A stretch of 64,000 bases of DNA from Elysia crispata (Eukaryota; Mollusca; Gastropoda; Plakobranchidae): NCBI GenBank assembly GCA_033675545.1, contig JAWDGP010007450.1:32501-96500 (forward strand). Reading direction: 5' to 3'. The notes under the pieces were generated by a model. It did not search any database. It saw only the letters and a list, made by a program, of their open reading frames with translations, and was not told the DNA's origin. Below are positions 37,801 through 52,800 of the stretch, piece after piece. A program made the translations under genes and the position numbers. How positions within the stretch are numbered: the stretch's first letter is position 1; every line of letters starts with the position of its first letter.

Positions 37801-40800
37801 CGATATAGGTACACAACATAGTGGTCCATACAGGCAATGGCGGACAATATAGGTGGGGTTGAGTTAAACCATGTATGATGTATTAATCTTTTCTCTGCCT
37901 CTGTAATATACATTTATTGTTTTCTCTTTGACCAGCAAAGAGTTTATCACAGCTGATGAAGATGCCCAGTCTTTCCAGAATATTCTTCAACCATTGAATG
38001 AGCGTAATACTGGAGCCCTGGAAAAAATGGACACTGAGTTGGCTGAGCCAAATAAAACATGTGGGAAGGAAGATGATGCTAGAGAAGAGGATGATTACAA
38101 AAGTGATGATAATGATGGCAATGATGAAGATGCGGATGTGTCAGTTCTGACAAATGGGATTGAGGGAAGAGCAGGGAGAATGAAGAAGAAATCTCGAGTA
38201 CAGTAAGTAAAGACATGATTTTTTTTTAAATAAAGTTTCTAAAATTACTGAAAGTCATCCAGCATATATATATGAGGTACAATTTTTATGAATATCTGAA
38301 ATTTCACTATCACTTACTCTCCCATGGCTGAATTCTATTTTGTTACACAAACATAGTCTTATCAATAAATATTAGATTGAGTGCCAATGTTTTCTGTTAT
38401 TAAAGAGAAAATGAATGTGCAGACACACAGTAAAATGGTAGGTTCTCAAAAATTTAAGTTACAAATTATCATTTTGTATTTGTTTTTGTTGAACACTGAG
38501 ATATTATTAACTTGCACTCAACTTGTTCAACAACTTATGGGCCAGTATTTTTTTTGTGTGGAAAAGTTTTTAAGTTCATATAAACTCCTAATGGCACATT
38601 ATTTCCTGCAAACCTCCATGTTAACAAGGACCTTAAAGAGGTCAGGATAAGAAAAGTTGCAAAGTGATCAAAGCAGATGCTAAATGGTCAATCTATCTAG
38701 GTTTTTTTAGTGAGAAAGAAAGACTATTTTCACTAGAAGTTTGGTAATTTTAACCAACCTTTTTCAAGAATTTAAAACTTGGTTATGACCACAGCATCTC
38801 AATCTAGATCAGATCTTTGAGTTTGATAATGTCTATTTTCCTACAAAAGAATAAATGCAATGTTTTATGCTCAATTTTTGCAGAAGCCTATTGGTCCATC
38901 TTGATGTGTTTGCTCAGTTTAAGAAACAGAGAGCCATGTTTAATCTGCAGAGTGTGCAAGATACTTTCTTTGATGTAAGTTATTCACTTCAGCTGTTCAA
39001 TAGTTATGCTTATCAAATGCTTTCTTTAGTAGACATGGTATACTGAATGGTTTTATGGTTACCGTGAGGAAAGTGCTTCTTACCTACTTTAATTTTTTTT
39101 TTCTCAAACAAGTAAAACTTGTCTTGTGATAATATATCAAAAGTAGACAATTGATATATTATAGATCTACAGACAAATTTTGTTGTATGGACAGGTGCAA
39201 AAAAAAGGCAATGAATGTTGATTCTTCTCACATTATTGCCTTGGTTGGTTTCTATGTATCAATCTATCTCTTCAGGCAAAAACCAAGAGGATATCATGAC
39301 ACAATGTTAACGGTGTATTTTTTTTTAAACAAAATGAAATTTAATACTTAAAGACAAGATACATCCCCTCAATATGTTATATGGAAAACAACTGTCAGAA
39401 CTTAGTCCACCGGTACAGAGTCCCAAAGACACGGACAAAAAGATACTTAAACTCATTCTTTCCAAAATCTATCATCTTATATGATGAGGTTAAAAGAATA
39501 ACTAAATCATAATTATACTTATGCATTTACCTTTGCTTTCCAATCTGATGTTATAATTCTAGAAATACCAAAATGATACGCTCCCCTTTTCTTTACTTAC
39601 AAGTTTTTTTACCAGTTTTTTAATACTTACTTATGTAAATTTATATCTCCATAAATTTATGTCACTTGAATACTGTGGTACTAGATAATCTATTTTATTT
39701 ATGTCTTGAGAGCATGCCATTTTTAATTTCCCTTTGTGGGATAAATAAAGTTATCTGATCTTATCTTATCTTCAATGCAGCTTAAGTGTAGCCCAAAATA
39801 ATAAGTAAATTTTACTTGATCAAAAAACGGATAAAAAATTGTTTAAACTGGAGGAGGAACATTATTACATATCCACCATTAAATTTGTATAGATCAGTAT
39901 TTGAATATAGACCCCTTTTTTTGGGACTTTTAGGTGCTTATCTTCAAACATATTAAATATACTACTTATTGTTTGTAGTTTCATATAGATTTGTAGTAAA
40001 GGCACCAATTGCCCAGCTTCCCTTTGCGACGAATGGTTATCTGCAAAGTGATGTTGATGATGTCCAGTGCTTTCTATCCATGTTTTTTTAATAAGTAATT
40101 TATTATTTTAATCAAAATCATTACATTAATAAATTGACAATGAAGAAAAATTGAACAAAATGACATAGAAATAAAATAAACATGTTTAATAATTTTTAAA
40201 TAAAATATGTTGAAAATTATGTTTCTGCTTTTGTATTTAGAAAAAAAAATTGAATTTTTTTTTTGTTTTTTTTTTTTTATCTCCAAACAGTTTCTAAAAC
40301 ACAGAAATCCATCAATTCAGAAGGCAGCTTTTGACTGTATCATGACCTACAAGTCACCTCATCTCTTGCCCTATAGGTTAGATACATGCTTACTTGGTCA
40401 CTTTATGCTTTAAAAATACATAGGTAAAAATCTGAGAAAACCCTCTAGATAAAGTTTTAGTTTTAAAAGGCACAGGAAAAATTTTTTGGTTCCAATTGTA
40501 TTGTATTGCTTTTGTAATTTTTTAGAGCTGCATTACATTTTTTTATTATTCTTTTTTTGGATAACTGTGCAATTATAAGGTTTATCAGATAGGACTCTAT
40601 ACTTCAAGATGGGCAGTGTGATTTTGGTTTAAAGAGAAGCACAGCTTTTAATGGAAGAATTGCCTCTGAATGAATATATTTAGAGAGAGTAAAAATGTTG
40701 TTCAAAGGCTGAACTGTTCATTGCAAATCTTACTTTCATAAATTGCAAGTTGTTCGAAATGAATCAATGTATTGAATATCCACAGATTTATTTTGAAAAT

Positions 40801-43800
40801 ATCTTGTGAGTGAATATTTTTTTGAGTTAACTATTGTGAACCAGAGACGTAATATCTTCTAGGAGTGGCTTTGTTTATGAAACTCACTAATTTTGGATTT
40901 AGCAATTTTTTTTGTGCTTTATGTAAAAGACTTCTTGTTTGAAACATCATAAATCATAATCCTTTTTAGTTTTCCAAACTTAGAAAATATTTATGGGACA
41001 TTAAGTAAGAGCTTTTTTCATCATTTATATTTTCAGGGAAAATTTTTATCGCTTGCTAGATGACAAAACCTTTAAGAGTGAGATCACTTTGTTCTCTGTG
41101 GATGAGGAAAATAGCCAAGTCAAGACAGAAGACAGAGATGGTCTTCTGCCAGTGTTGATGAGGTGAAGAACTTGTCTTGCTCTTTTATAAATTCGCGGGA
41201 GATTTTTATTTTTACAACTCTCTCAGCACAACTTCTCCTGCCTTGTTTTAAGAATCATCAAGTTTTATGAACTGAATTTTTTTCTAACCTTGAAATCAGT
41301 GACAATTCAGCCTGTCCCTTCATATATTGCAAGAAAAAACAGAAAGAAATCCTCAATGAATTTGTTCTGTATTCTCATTCAGCATTTTGAAATGATTCTT
41401 TTGAATAGATCCTTTTTCCTATCATAGCACAGCTTTGTTTAAATTGACGTTAACATGAAAGCCGCATATGTTTGCCTGCTTTAGGATCCTCTATGGCAAG
41501 ATGCATGGCAAGACCGGGAATGACACGGCAGGGAAAGCTAACAGCAACATACGACGCACCATTGTATTTGGTTTCTTGAGCGGATGCCAGCCACAGGAAT
41601 TGCGCTACTTTCTGGAGTTGCTATTTCAGCCCTGCATGAGATTTGTCACTGGTCAGGCTTTTTCCTTGTCTTCTGTAAAAGAATTTATCTTAAAGTGAAA
41701 GATCCTTCTTAACAGGCAAAAGAGGTGGAAAAGGAAATTTATAATATAGACAATGTCTTGCATACTTTTTAGATGCAAATTAACTTTTTAACCTTTAAAA
41801 TACTTTTTTATTTTACCTTTGTTTGATGTTTTTCTGTTTAAAATTTTAGATATGACCATTTAAAATGCGTAAAATTTAAATTCAGTGAATTTTCTTATAA
41901 GTTACTTTCATCTACAGATGATCCTGTTAAGATGGTGGAAGAAACCAGAACAACCTTGGATCTTAGCAAAATGATTCCATTGAAAAGGATTAAAGGGTGA
42001 GAGCGTTAATCATTTTTCTATTTATGAAGAATGCTAATTTTTTTCCCGTTGTTCTCAACCTCTTACATGGCAGATAATTCATCTTGAAATGAAGTATGGG
42101 ATTTTTCAGTCAGTTAGTTGTCAACTTGGCTATTTTCTTATTCTATCCAGTATTCTCAACACGCTGCAGACTGTTTCAAAACGTTGGGGCTATCGTCTTG
42201 GTGAGTTTTCTCACTGTGTTTTACACATGCTGCTTGGTCTTGCCACCTTGTTGGACACAACCTTAGCTCAGCGCCATATGGTAGTGACTGGGGCTATCAA
42301 ACTATTGAAATCGTTGCGACACACAGCCATTAACCGCATCACCCAGGTATGACCAAGGAACTAAGGCATGGTGTTTATATTGCTTATTTAATGGTAATGA
42401 TAAATGTTATGCATTGTTAAAGCCTCCTTACTCTCAAAGCTGGCACGACCTTTCATTCCAACAACTTATGCGTTTTATCAAATCTTTTTACATTTGATGA
42501 TAACCTTTAAGAGGTGAATACTGATACTTTATAGAAGAAAAATATAGCTCACAAAGTTTAGCATCTGTTTTATTCTTCCAAATTTGTAAATTAACCAAGC
42601 GATTTCATTTTAATTTCAATTACAATTTTAGTCACTTTAAGAGAGTCACCATTAGGCTTGTCTTGAAATAACAAATTCGAAAAATAAAATTTTATAACAT
42701 TGTAATTATTTTTTTTCAGTTTTTTTTTTTATCTTTGCAGTAAAATATTTTTCATTACTTTCTAAAATATTCTTTGTTTAACAAAACACATTTTACGCTG
42801 TAGTTCTGTGAGACTTTTGAAGACCTGGACTACTCAAGAAATGAACTTGAAGCCATATTTCAAGCAATTGTGTGGCCCCATGTAAGTCAAGGCAAAATTT
42901 TAATGTCAGCATTGATTCTGCCCTAAAGGGGAAAAAACCGTATATCTTAACATGATATGAAATGACTCAGTCAAAAAGATTCTACAGATATGTTTGTTGC
43001 GTTTTTTTGTTTTTTTGGTTGTTGTTTTTTATTATTATTTTATAAGTAACATATTCTCAGAGGTATGAACCAGATATCTTTTTTTGTTGTTTACATTGTT
43101 TCTTTTGTAAGTCTGTGGAATAAAAAACACCAAAAAGTAAGTTTACAGATTTTCATGTATTTCATGATATCCAGCTAGGAAAACAAAAAAACCTGAGCTT
43201 CATACAAACCCACAGAATGCTATCATTTTTTTTGTCTTTCTTCGATGGATACAATAATTCAATTAATAGTCTTCACCCAATCAGGTTATTAAAAATGGTC
43301 AAGATAACTTATCGAGATATGTGATTTTGTGTCAGATTCAAATCTTTATTTGAAATGATCATTGTTCAAACATTGAGTTCTGTATTAGTATTCTTTATCT
43401 CTTAATTAATTTTGTGTGTTTGACATAATCATGAGTTTTCAGAGGCTCATAGTAAATATAAAGATATCTCTTATCACATGTTTTTTCATTTCTCAGGTTG
43501 TGATTCATTACATTATAGGAAACATAAAGTAAATATAACAAAATGTTTGCTATTTTTGAATGAAATTTAAAACACAAATTTGATTTTAAAAATTCCAAAA
43601 ATGATCAGGTCGATGCTTTTTATTTCCTGTTTAGCAGTTAATAGTACAAATGGTATCAGTCAGTGTAATTTTAGAACCACTTGAGTATCGCTACTTACAA
43701 AAAAAGGAAAGTTAAATAAATTAATTTCATCCTGGAGAAATCATCTTCTATACAAACAGCCCTCACATAAACAATTGAAGATTTAAAGTTTCTTTATGCA

Positions 43801-46800
43801 ATTCATTAAGTTAGATCTTATCTTTGGTGAAAGACTGAAACTAAATGACATGAATACTAAGTGTATACTTTCAATTAGACAAAACATGCTAAAATTTAAT
43901 GATACCCTGGAATTTTTGTAAAAAAAAAAAAATAGTACCAAATATGCTGTGTACTTCTTGAGCTCATCTTTATGAATATTTTTAGATCCAAGTGGGAATG
44001 TTATATTCGCTAATTTTCTTCCTCATTCAATTTAATAAGGTTTGACTTTTGAAGAATCTATGATCTCCCTTATATATCAGAGTGGGTTCTTCTCTCAATC
44101 ATTCTCAGGCTGAGAAGTTGGTTTTTGAAGGTGTGCACCACCCAACGCCTTTGCTCAAACTCTTGCTGTTTTGGAGTCAGCATGAAAGGTGAGTTGTAGC
44201 ATATGTGTTGGATAACATATATACTTAACTTTGTAAATTTTTTGGAAAATTTTCATATTTAAGTCTTGAACAAAATGTGACCCCTCTATCTATTGTAAGC
44301 TGTTAACAATACTTCAGGCATGACTAATATTTATTTATTGCCTCTCTTCTAATTTTCTTCAAAGAGAATATTAATTTTTGGATTATGTGATTATTGTTTG
44401 CTTTTTGTTGCTTTTTTTTTTTTTCAAGTTTTGAACAGATCTTTCATGAGTAATTTTTTTTGCTTTATCTCAGATATCTTCCACTGTTGGGTCATCAGCA
44501 AAAAGTAGGAGCTAGTAAACCAGTAACTCCCTTGGGTTGTGTGCTAGATCTACTGAATGCTCCCACTGTGAGCAAGGTAGTGGTTGCTGCAGTCCTAGAG
44601 ATACTGGCCAACATTGTGAAGGATGAGGAAGCGGAGGAAGAGGGAGATGTTAACAAGATGGAACCTTTGCCTGAACCTTTTGTATTCACAGCATCAGGTG
44701 ATCAAACAAAGAAATGTGCACTAAACTGAAAACTTTACAGTTTGACAGAGCAAGCAATACTGATGCTACATAAACACAGTTTTTAGCAATCCCATATTTA
44801 CTTATTGTTTTTGCAAGTGACCCATATCATATTTGCTTAAGTTGAAGAAGACAAGTGAATTGCGATCCAAAGGCAATTTGCAGCTAATCCAGCAAGCTAA
44901 TTACTTTTCTATTTTAGTTCCTGAGTCAAAACACCCCATTTTAATTCAGATTTTATTTTTACAGCAGTTAATTTCAGTTTTCAAAGAAAATATGTTTCCT
45001 TGCAAATTCTAATACATTTTTTAAATAAGCTAATTTTGTAATTTATTTTCTTTTGGCAAAAACAATTTGGAAACAAGTTTTTTTTTATCAATTTTTAATT
45101 TTCAAATTATTGAGCATAAGTTCTAACTCAGATCTGTTTTTATTGTCGAAATACAGGAGTTCTGAATTTGAAAATGTGTTTTGCTGTATTTTTTCACATT
45201 ATTGCCTTTTCAAAGGGAAGATGTGAAGGTTAAAATAATTCTCTTTTTAGTAAACCCTTGGTATGGTGATGTCCAGAGAAATAGATTTAAGTTGTCTTTA
45301 TCTTGTTGAGTTCTTTTGTGTGTGTGTGTGTTTATTTCATATGCATGCTTTTTTTAAATTTATGAAAGCAATATTTACAATTAAGCTGATAATTTCTGAG
45401 GATTAAATTCATGGAAGTGATGCAACCAACTAAATGAACTTGGTCAGAGCATTTTCTGTTATTACTTTTTGTTTTATTTTCAAAAGTCAATTTCTTGAAT
45501 GTGCTCAGTCTGTATTTTTTGCTTTCATGTTTTTTTTGCTAACCATTACAGCTTCTACATTTTAATTATACATTGATTTCTTTTCCAGAATCTGATGATT
45601 TACACCCAAAAGATGTCTTGCTTTTACCTCATGTACCAAAACTTTTGAGGTATCTGAAAAATTCTCTTTGCAAGATATCTCTAAGTGCCAAAGACAAGAA
45701 GGGTACTTCTATGGTGGAGCTGAAAATACTGGCAAAGTATATCTGACTGTTTTGCTTACATTAATTTTGTGATATTTTTGCCTCTATCTTGAGGAAAAGC
45801 CTTTCTCTGAACTGTTCTGAATGTTTAATTTCAATAACTGTTGGATGGCTGTCTGCTTTCTAAAGCTGAGCAGACGATATTTTTAACATGAGTTCAGATT
45901 GAATAGGGTTTTAGAATTTCAAATGTAAACTATAGTGCTAATTCATACTTTGTCGTGGTATTTTATTATTTGTTAAAAAAAAAAAAAGATAAAGAAATAC
46001 ATTTGGCTTATAATAACTATATTTATAAGTGTGCAGGACTGCCTAACATCATTATAAGTGCCAAAGATATTTAATTATGATTTCTTACACCCAACTGTAG
46101 AATGAGTCGCCTTGTGACTGCCCCTGAAGACTGCCGTACTCTCTGTGACCTTCTTGTACCATATTTGGGCAGGGGAACGGTTCTAACACAGGTCAGATCA
46201 TTTTCAGAATTTTTTTTCTGTTTATTATTGTAATTTATAATTTATTATCTATTCATGTGTCTAAATTATTGTATGAACTGTTATTATCCCAGAAGTTTAA
46301 ATGCATTTTGTGAATTTGACTCTCCACTGAATATGTTCTCTAAATAGCTGTATCTTTGTGTATAATCCAGGTAATTAGAATATTTTTTCATTGTGTTAAA
46401 TTTTATTATATTTTGTTTTTTGTCTTTCCAATGGTATAAGTTAATATCTTCAAATGTTGCAAATTGTCTTATTTTGTGACCAAGCAAGAATTGATATCTA
46501 TGATTGTGGCACAGTAATATGGACTTTAAAGGGGTTAATGTGAATTAGAGAGAAACAAGACATTTTGAACAGTAGTTAGATAGGGGGTGGCCAATTAACT
46601 TAACCACAAACCATGGTATATGATATTCTTGCTCCGTCTTGTGTGAGCATGTTCCAGTAACCATTTAATTGTATGTTTTTTCAAATAATTTAAAGCTCAA
46701 GATTTTTTTTTTGTTATACTTTTGATATTTCTGCAGGAAATTGAGGAAAACACTCTAGTGTCTCTCACAAACTTAATGCAGCACACTGATGAAACATCTG

Positions 46801-49800
46801 TGTTTATCAAGTAAGATATTAGATTGCTATCCTTTATCATTTTCTTGTATTTCTGTAATGCAACAATGTTGAGTGTCATTACCCAATTGATAGTGGGAGT
46901 GATTTTGACTTATCTTATGTACTAACCAAACTATAAACGTATCAGTCACTTCGAGCAGTATTTTTTACCCTATAGATTGTTTACAGATGTTTCCATAATA
47001 TAGTGTTTTTCACAATAAATTTTGGCCAGTTCGATAAATATATAAGGACAAATGAAGTAAACAGAATCATTTGTCTTTTTATGTTTTTTTTTTTTACCAC
47101 TGAATTAGTCAGATACTCAATATCAGCCAGTGAGGAAATGGACAAAGGCAAACTCAGAGCTGTTACTTGTCTTCTTTTAAAGTAGAAACTGTTTATTTGT
47201 GGCCTCATAAGTAGATTGCTCTTCAATCTTTTCTTTTGCAGCAATTTGAAATATTTAATCCATAGCAATCATTTCATGTTCAGTTTCTGATTCCTGAAAT
47301 TTCAACTCATGTTTTTAGAATATTTCTGTGATCTATATGCACAAGCTTTATTGTCCTGTTTGTTTTCTGATCCGGCACCATCTTTAGGCAATCAGCCTGT
47401 GAAATCTGTAACTGGTACATATGCTGACAAATGCAATAGCCTAGAAGGCAAAGATTGAACTCTTTACAATTACAGACACTACCAGGTTCTCGTCAAACCT
47501 AAGAATAGAGATAGTTGTATGAGATCCTACCCCACAACTAGCCAACCCAATCCAGGATTTAAACCCTGCACTTCTGTATTCTCAGTTCAAATGTCTATCA
47601 TCTGGACCGTTTGGCACCCTTATGCATAATCTTAAAACATATCATTATATCACAATTATGTGAGAAATTGAATTGTGTCTAAAATAAATCAAACTTTTTT
47701 CATTTTTTTTTTTGACAATTTTATTTGTGAAAAAAAAAGAGCAGGTCTGCAATAAAATAGCCAGGTTTGGGAAAAGTTTTGGAATATGTCATAAAGTTTC
47801 AATTGGATATTTTTTTGGCTTGGTACTTATGGTGCGGTTGATATAATTTCTTTTTTTTTTTTTTCAAATTTTTATGGCAGTTTAGATGAATGCCCAAAAT
47901 TACCCAATTTATTAAATCTAATAATGTTTTTGGCAAATTGTTTTTATTTGTTTTGTTTGTTTTTTTTTTTAATTTCAGCACTGTGCTTTGAAAGTAAACT
48001 ACCCATTATTTTCTGCTATAAATAATTATATGAATTTAATGTATATTCAGGTCAGTGGCGCAGCTTTTCTCTATCATTGAGAGACGAGAGTCAAGAAATC
48101 TCCTTTGCAACCTCTTCACTACTATATGTGAAAATGATGAAACCATGAAGAAAATAGCAGCTCTTACTGAAAAGGTTAATTTTTTTCTTTCATTCTGTGA
48201 ATAGAAACATCCTTCATATATTTTCAATGAGTGGGTTTTTTTTTCTTACCCTCCCGTTTTTACTTGTACATATTTTTGTTGATAATTTCAATTATTAACT
48301 TTTTAAAAACTTTTTCTATTTCAATACATCTTTTCATCTTTTTCTATTTTGAAATGTTTTTTCCAAAAATTTTTGTGTCATTTAATACAATCATGTTGAA
48401 AAGGAAATAAGATGTTTGAATGATAAAAATGATCGCTTTTCATCTATTGCATTGTTCGACTTTTTTACAGCTAAATACATGGGACAAGAGGCGTGCCGAG
48501 GAGCCAGACTATCTTGTTAGACTGGAAGCTTTTACAGAAGTCAATGCTGTGGTGACTAAACCTGAAGAATTGCACATCAACGTTCTCCTGCCCATCATCT
48601 ACAACTCTTGTCACTTCATTAATGCTGTGAGATGTGTTTTAGATTTGTCATACAACTTCCTATTATGAAATATTTTATAACTAGGGCAGGTCTTAAACAA
48701 GATGTCAAACATTTGAGTGGTAAAACTTTGACTATGGAACTAGTCAAAGGAAAAAAAACAGGAAATTCTTATATATTCTTATCTTGTGTTGACCTCTAAA
48801 GCTATAAAATCCTTTTAAATTGACGTGGGTTTTTTCAAGTTTTGCGCTTCAAGAATTCAGTAATTATTGAGTCTTTAAAAAATATTATTGATTGTCAGTG
48901 TCTTTGTGATTAGAATGAAATCTTGTTTGTAGCCAATGCCTCTTTGTAAGGATGGTAGACTTCTGCTGCAGGGCTTTTTAAATTTTCTTTGTTTTAATTT
49001 AAACTTTTAACAAGTGTCAAAAAATGAATAAAGGTGAGGGAAATTAGGCAACAGGTTTACAAAATCTCTTTTAGCCTGTCTTGAACCACAGCTAAATGCC
49101 TTCAACTTTCCTTTTTCATTTGGGGTGGGTTTGCTTTCTCTAATTTCTCAATCTCCCCATATAAAACTATTTAACCTCGGCCGGTGTTTTCCACCTTAGA
49201 TTGATGACCTGTCTATCAGAGATAACTCCACAAACTGTTTAGTGAAAATTGTGGAACGCCTGGCCAACTCTTCAAGTGAAAAGAATGTCTTTACTGCTGT
49301 ACTGGAACAGACACTTGTACCTCAAGTTAAACTGGGCATCCGCCACAAGTCAGAGGTAATGTTATGAGGCGCTCTCCAAAAAAATTCATATATTGTTTGA
49401 TTGAGTGCCAAGATGAACAATCTCAGTTGGAACAATTATTAAATGAAATCTTTCCTCCTAAAAATAATATTAATTTGCTTCTTGCTATCTTTTTTATATA
49501 TGTAATAGTTGTAAGGCATTTTTTTTCAAGCAGTCAGTAAGACTCAACAATATTTTTTTTAAATTGGCCCAGTCCACGACACACTTTTAAAGATAGCAAA
49601 TAGTGTTTATAAAAAAAAGAAACCAGGACATTCAAAATTGGACATGAAATTAATCAAGGAAATATAGGAATGATTTGAGTAAAAATAATGCTGAAAAATT
49701 TTTGTTTGCTTAAAAGAATAATAGACAACTTAGTGCATTGTGCACTTATGATCTACAGGGAATTGCCATTGAGGATTTGAGCCAGGCTATATGCTCCCTG

Positions 49801-52800
49801 GGTTTTAGAGTTCATCTTCTCAAGTTTACCTTGAATGCTCAAGACCTATTCAATTAAAAAGAAAAGACTAGAATCCACCATGTAGGAAAGGGCTTTAACA
49901 ATACGCCAGTAGTTGGTGTCTAGTATACGAGACAAATTAACAGATATCCATGTTGGGTATGCTTTATCAGGCTGTACGACACGAATTTCTTGCTGTCCTT
50001 CAAAGCCTTGTTGTAAACTGCAAGAATCACCCGTTGTTTGAGGGACTGGCAGATCTTTGTGACAAGGACCCAGAGGCAGACTTCTTTGAAAACATCAGGC
50101 ACATTCAGGTCAGTGGCTGGTATTTTAAATGCCATATCTTATTGCCTTTTTGAGCGTGTATACTGACTTCACTTGCATGCATGGGTGGGTTGAACAGGGG
50201 ATAAAGACATTTCTTGTCACAAACAAGAGGCAACTAACCTCAAATTTGCTGTATTTTTTGTGGATTCCTTTCTTGCATGACACTTATCAAACAAAAAAGG
50301 AAGTAGAGCTTTCCTTGCTCTACATCTATTTATCTCTCTCCAAATCTGATGGTAATGAGGCTTTTCAATTTTTTAATTTGTTTTTCTTTATTTTATTTTA
50401 AATAGATGCAAAAATGCTATGTTTTTTAGAAACCATTTCCATGAAACAAATAAAGCTCTTTTTTTTTCTTAAGGCAAAGTGGCATAATGAATTTAATATC
50501 ATTTGTATTATTTTGTCAGATCCACAAACGGTCTCGAGCTCTGCGAAGGCTGTACAAGCACCTCAAGGATCACAAGTTCCGTGCCTCAATTCATATGTCA
50601 TACGTAGTGCCCTTGATCTACACATTTGTTACAGACTCTTCCTACAGCAAACATGCAAATGTTCAGGATGCTGCTATTGACCTTCTTGGAGCAGTGTGCC
50701 GTCAACTTTCCTGGCCTTACTATCTACAGATGTTGCGATTCTACCTAAAATTACTCACCAGAAAATCAGACCTTCAACGGCAGATTATCAGGTAGATACA
50801 TTCTTTTTTTATTGAATGAAAAAGCCAGTCTAATTAGTCGGCTGAAGAAATATGCTTTGGAAGTTGACACTTAAGCCAGCGTTAAAAAAAATACCAAAAT
50901 AGAGCAATTCTCAAAAGGTCAATAGTAGCCTAGTAGCATGATTTCAGGCATGTTTTTTTTTTCAATTTCAAAAAGATTTTATAATAAAAATGATAATGTA
51001 TTCTCTCAAGCACATGTTGAGATAGCAGTGTAGTGTGCTGTACCTTTAAAACCACATAATTTAATTCTGTTCAGTTTTGTATTGAATCAGTTACCATGTT
51101 TTTTCAATAAAAAAACGTCACATAAAATACTGGTGTTTTTGAGGGGTCGTTTTTACAAAGTGGCCAACCACATTCATAAAACCCACATTTTTTTTCATAT
51201 AATAATAGCTTTTCACTTAAAAAAGGGAACTAACAGAAAGCACAGTTCCCTTTAAATCTCATCTTTAATAAGTGCTTCTGGACATTATGCTCTATGTCAT
51301 TTAGAAGCCTATTTTAAGCAGAGCAGATCAGCTGCTATAAAAGCCTAGCTAGCTTGCTACGTGCTTGTACTGAGAAGAGTGCTAAAAATAGAATTCACTT
51401 CCCTACAATAAACAGGATGAATGCAAACTCTTAAACCTGATTGGGCCTCTGAAAACAAACTAGGTTGTTTTATTTCATACTATAACGTCCAGAAGATAGT
51501 TCATTCCTTGTTTACTTTTACTTTCTGAACTAAACCATTGTTTTCAAGTTCACCAGAAATGACCTTTTTCTTCTTTTAAAACCCTCTTTATTCTATTGCA
51601 AAAGTCAAAGGGGTCATTCATTTTCATTTCTGTCATCGCCCGTAGAGGACAACATCCAGAAAAAAAGTTCCTGACCATAATGTCCGGAAGACTTTAAGGC
51701 CCCATATAAATTTGAACAGCCGTTTTGGTCTCTTTTGTTTGAAGTCCTTGGGTCAAAAGATTTAATCATTTTATTTTTTAGATAAATCTAAGTATGTCGG
51801 GCAACAATTCTAAAGAATGTGCATTAGCATGGTTCTTCTGAAGTTATGATGATGCAAATAGTTCTATTACTACCGTTTCTTATGGGCTTTGTCTAATTCC
51901 AACTATTTCTTAATTCCAGGTTGGGAAAAGTTTTTAACTTTGTTTCAGGTTGATTATTATTTACCACAACATGTGAACAGATGTAGATCTATGTTCTCCA
52001 CATTTTTCCTGGTGTTACAATGAAAAAAAAAGTATGTCACTGTAACATCTGGAAAGAGGATACCATTCAGAGAAAAAGTTCCTGACCATAACGTTCGGAA
52101 GCATTTAAGGCTCCATATAAATCTGAACAGATGTTTTGGACGCTTTTGTTTGAATTACTTGCTTCAAAAGATTTAATCATCTTATTTTTTTAGATAATTC
52201 TAAGCATGCCGAGCAACAAATGATAAAGACTGTGCATTAACATGGTTCTTCTGACGTGAGGTCTATTATAACGTTTTTTATGGGCTTTTTAAGTCTAATT
52301 TTAACTGTATCTTAATTCTAGGGTGGGAAAAGTTATGACTGTGTTTCAGGTTGATTATTATTTACCACAACATGTAAACTGATGTAGATCTATGTTCTCC
52401 ATGATCTTCTTGGTGTTACAATGACAAAAACTTATGTCACTGTAACATCTGGAAGAACAAAATGTTCGTAGATTGGTTTGTTGAATATTTATCAACATTA
52501 TAGTTACTCTAGACTCTACTTTTTGATGAGGAACAACAATGGAGGCAGTTTACATTGAATTCTAAATTCTGGAACAAGTTCTTCCAAATCTTACAATGTT
52601 ACACATTGTATTACTGTAACATTGAGAAAAACAAAAATATATACTTATTTGTACACTACATATCAATACTGTAGATCCATAAGTAGCAGTTTGTAAGGAA
52701 TCAAATTGCAGCCCAATTACACAGAACTTTAAATAGGTTTAACAGCTCCAAACACAAAATTCTGGCACAAGTTCTTCCTGGTGTTACAATGACAAAAATT

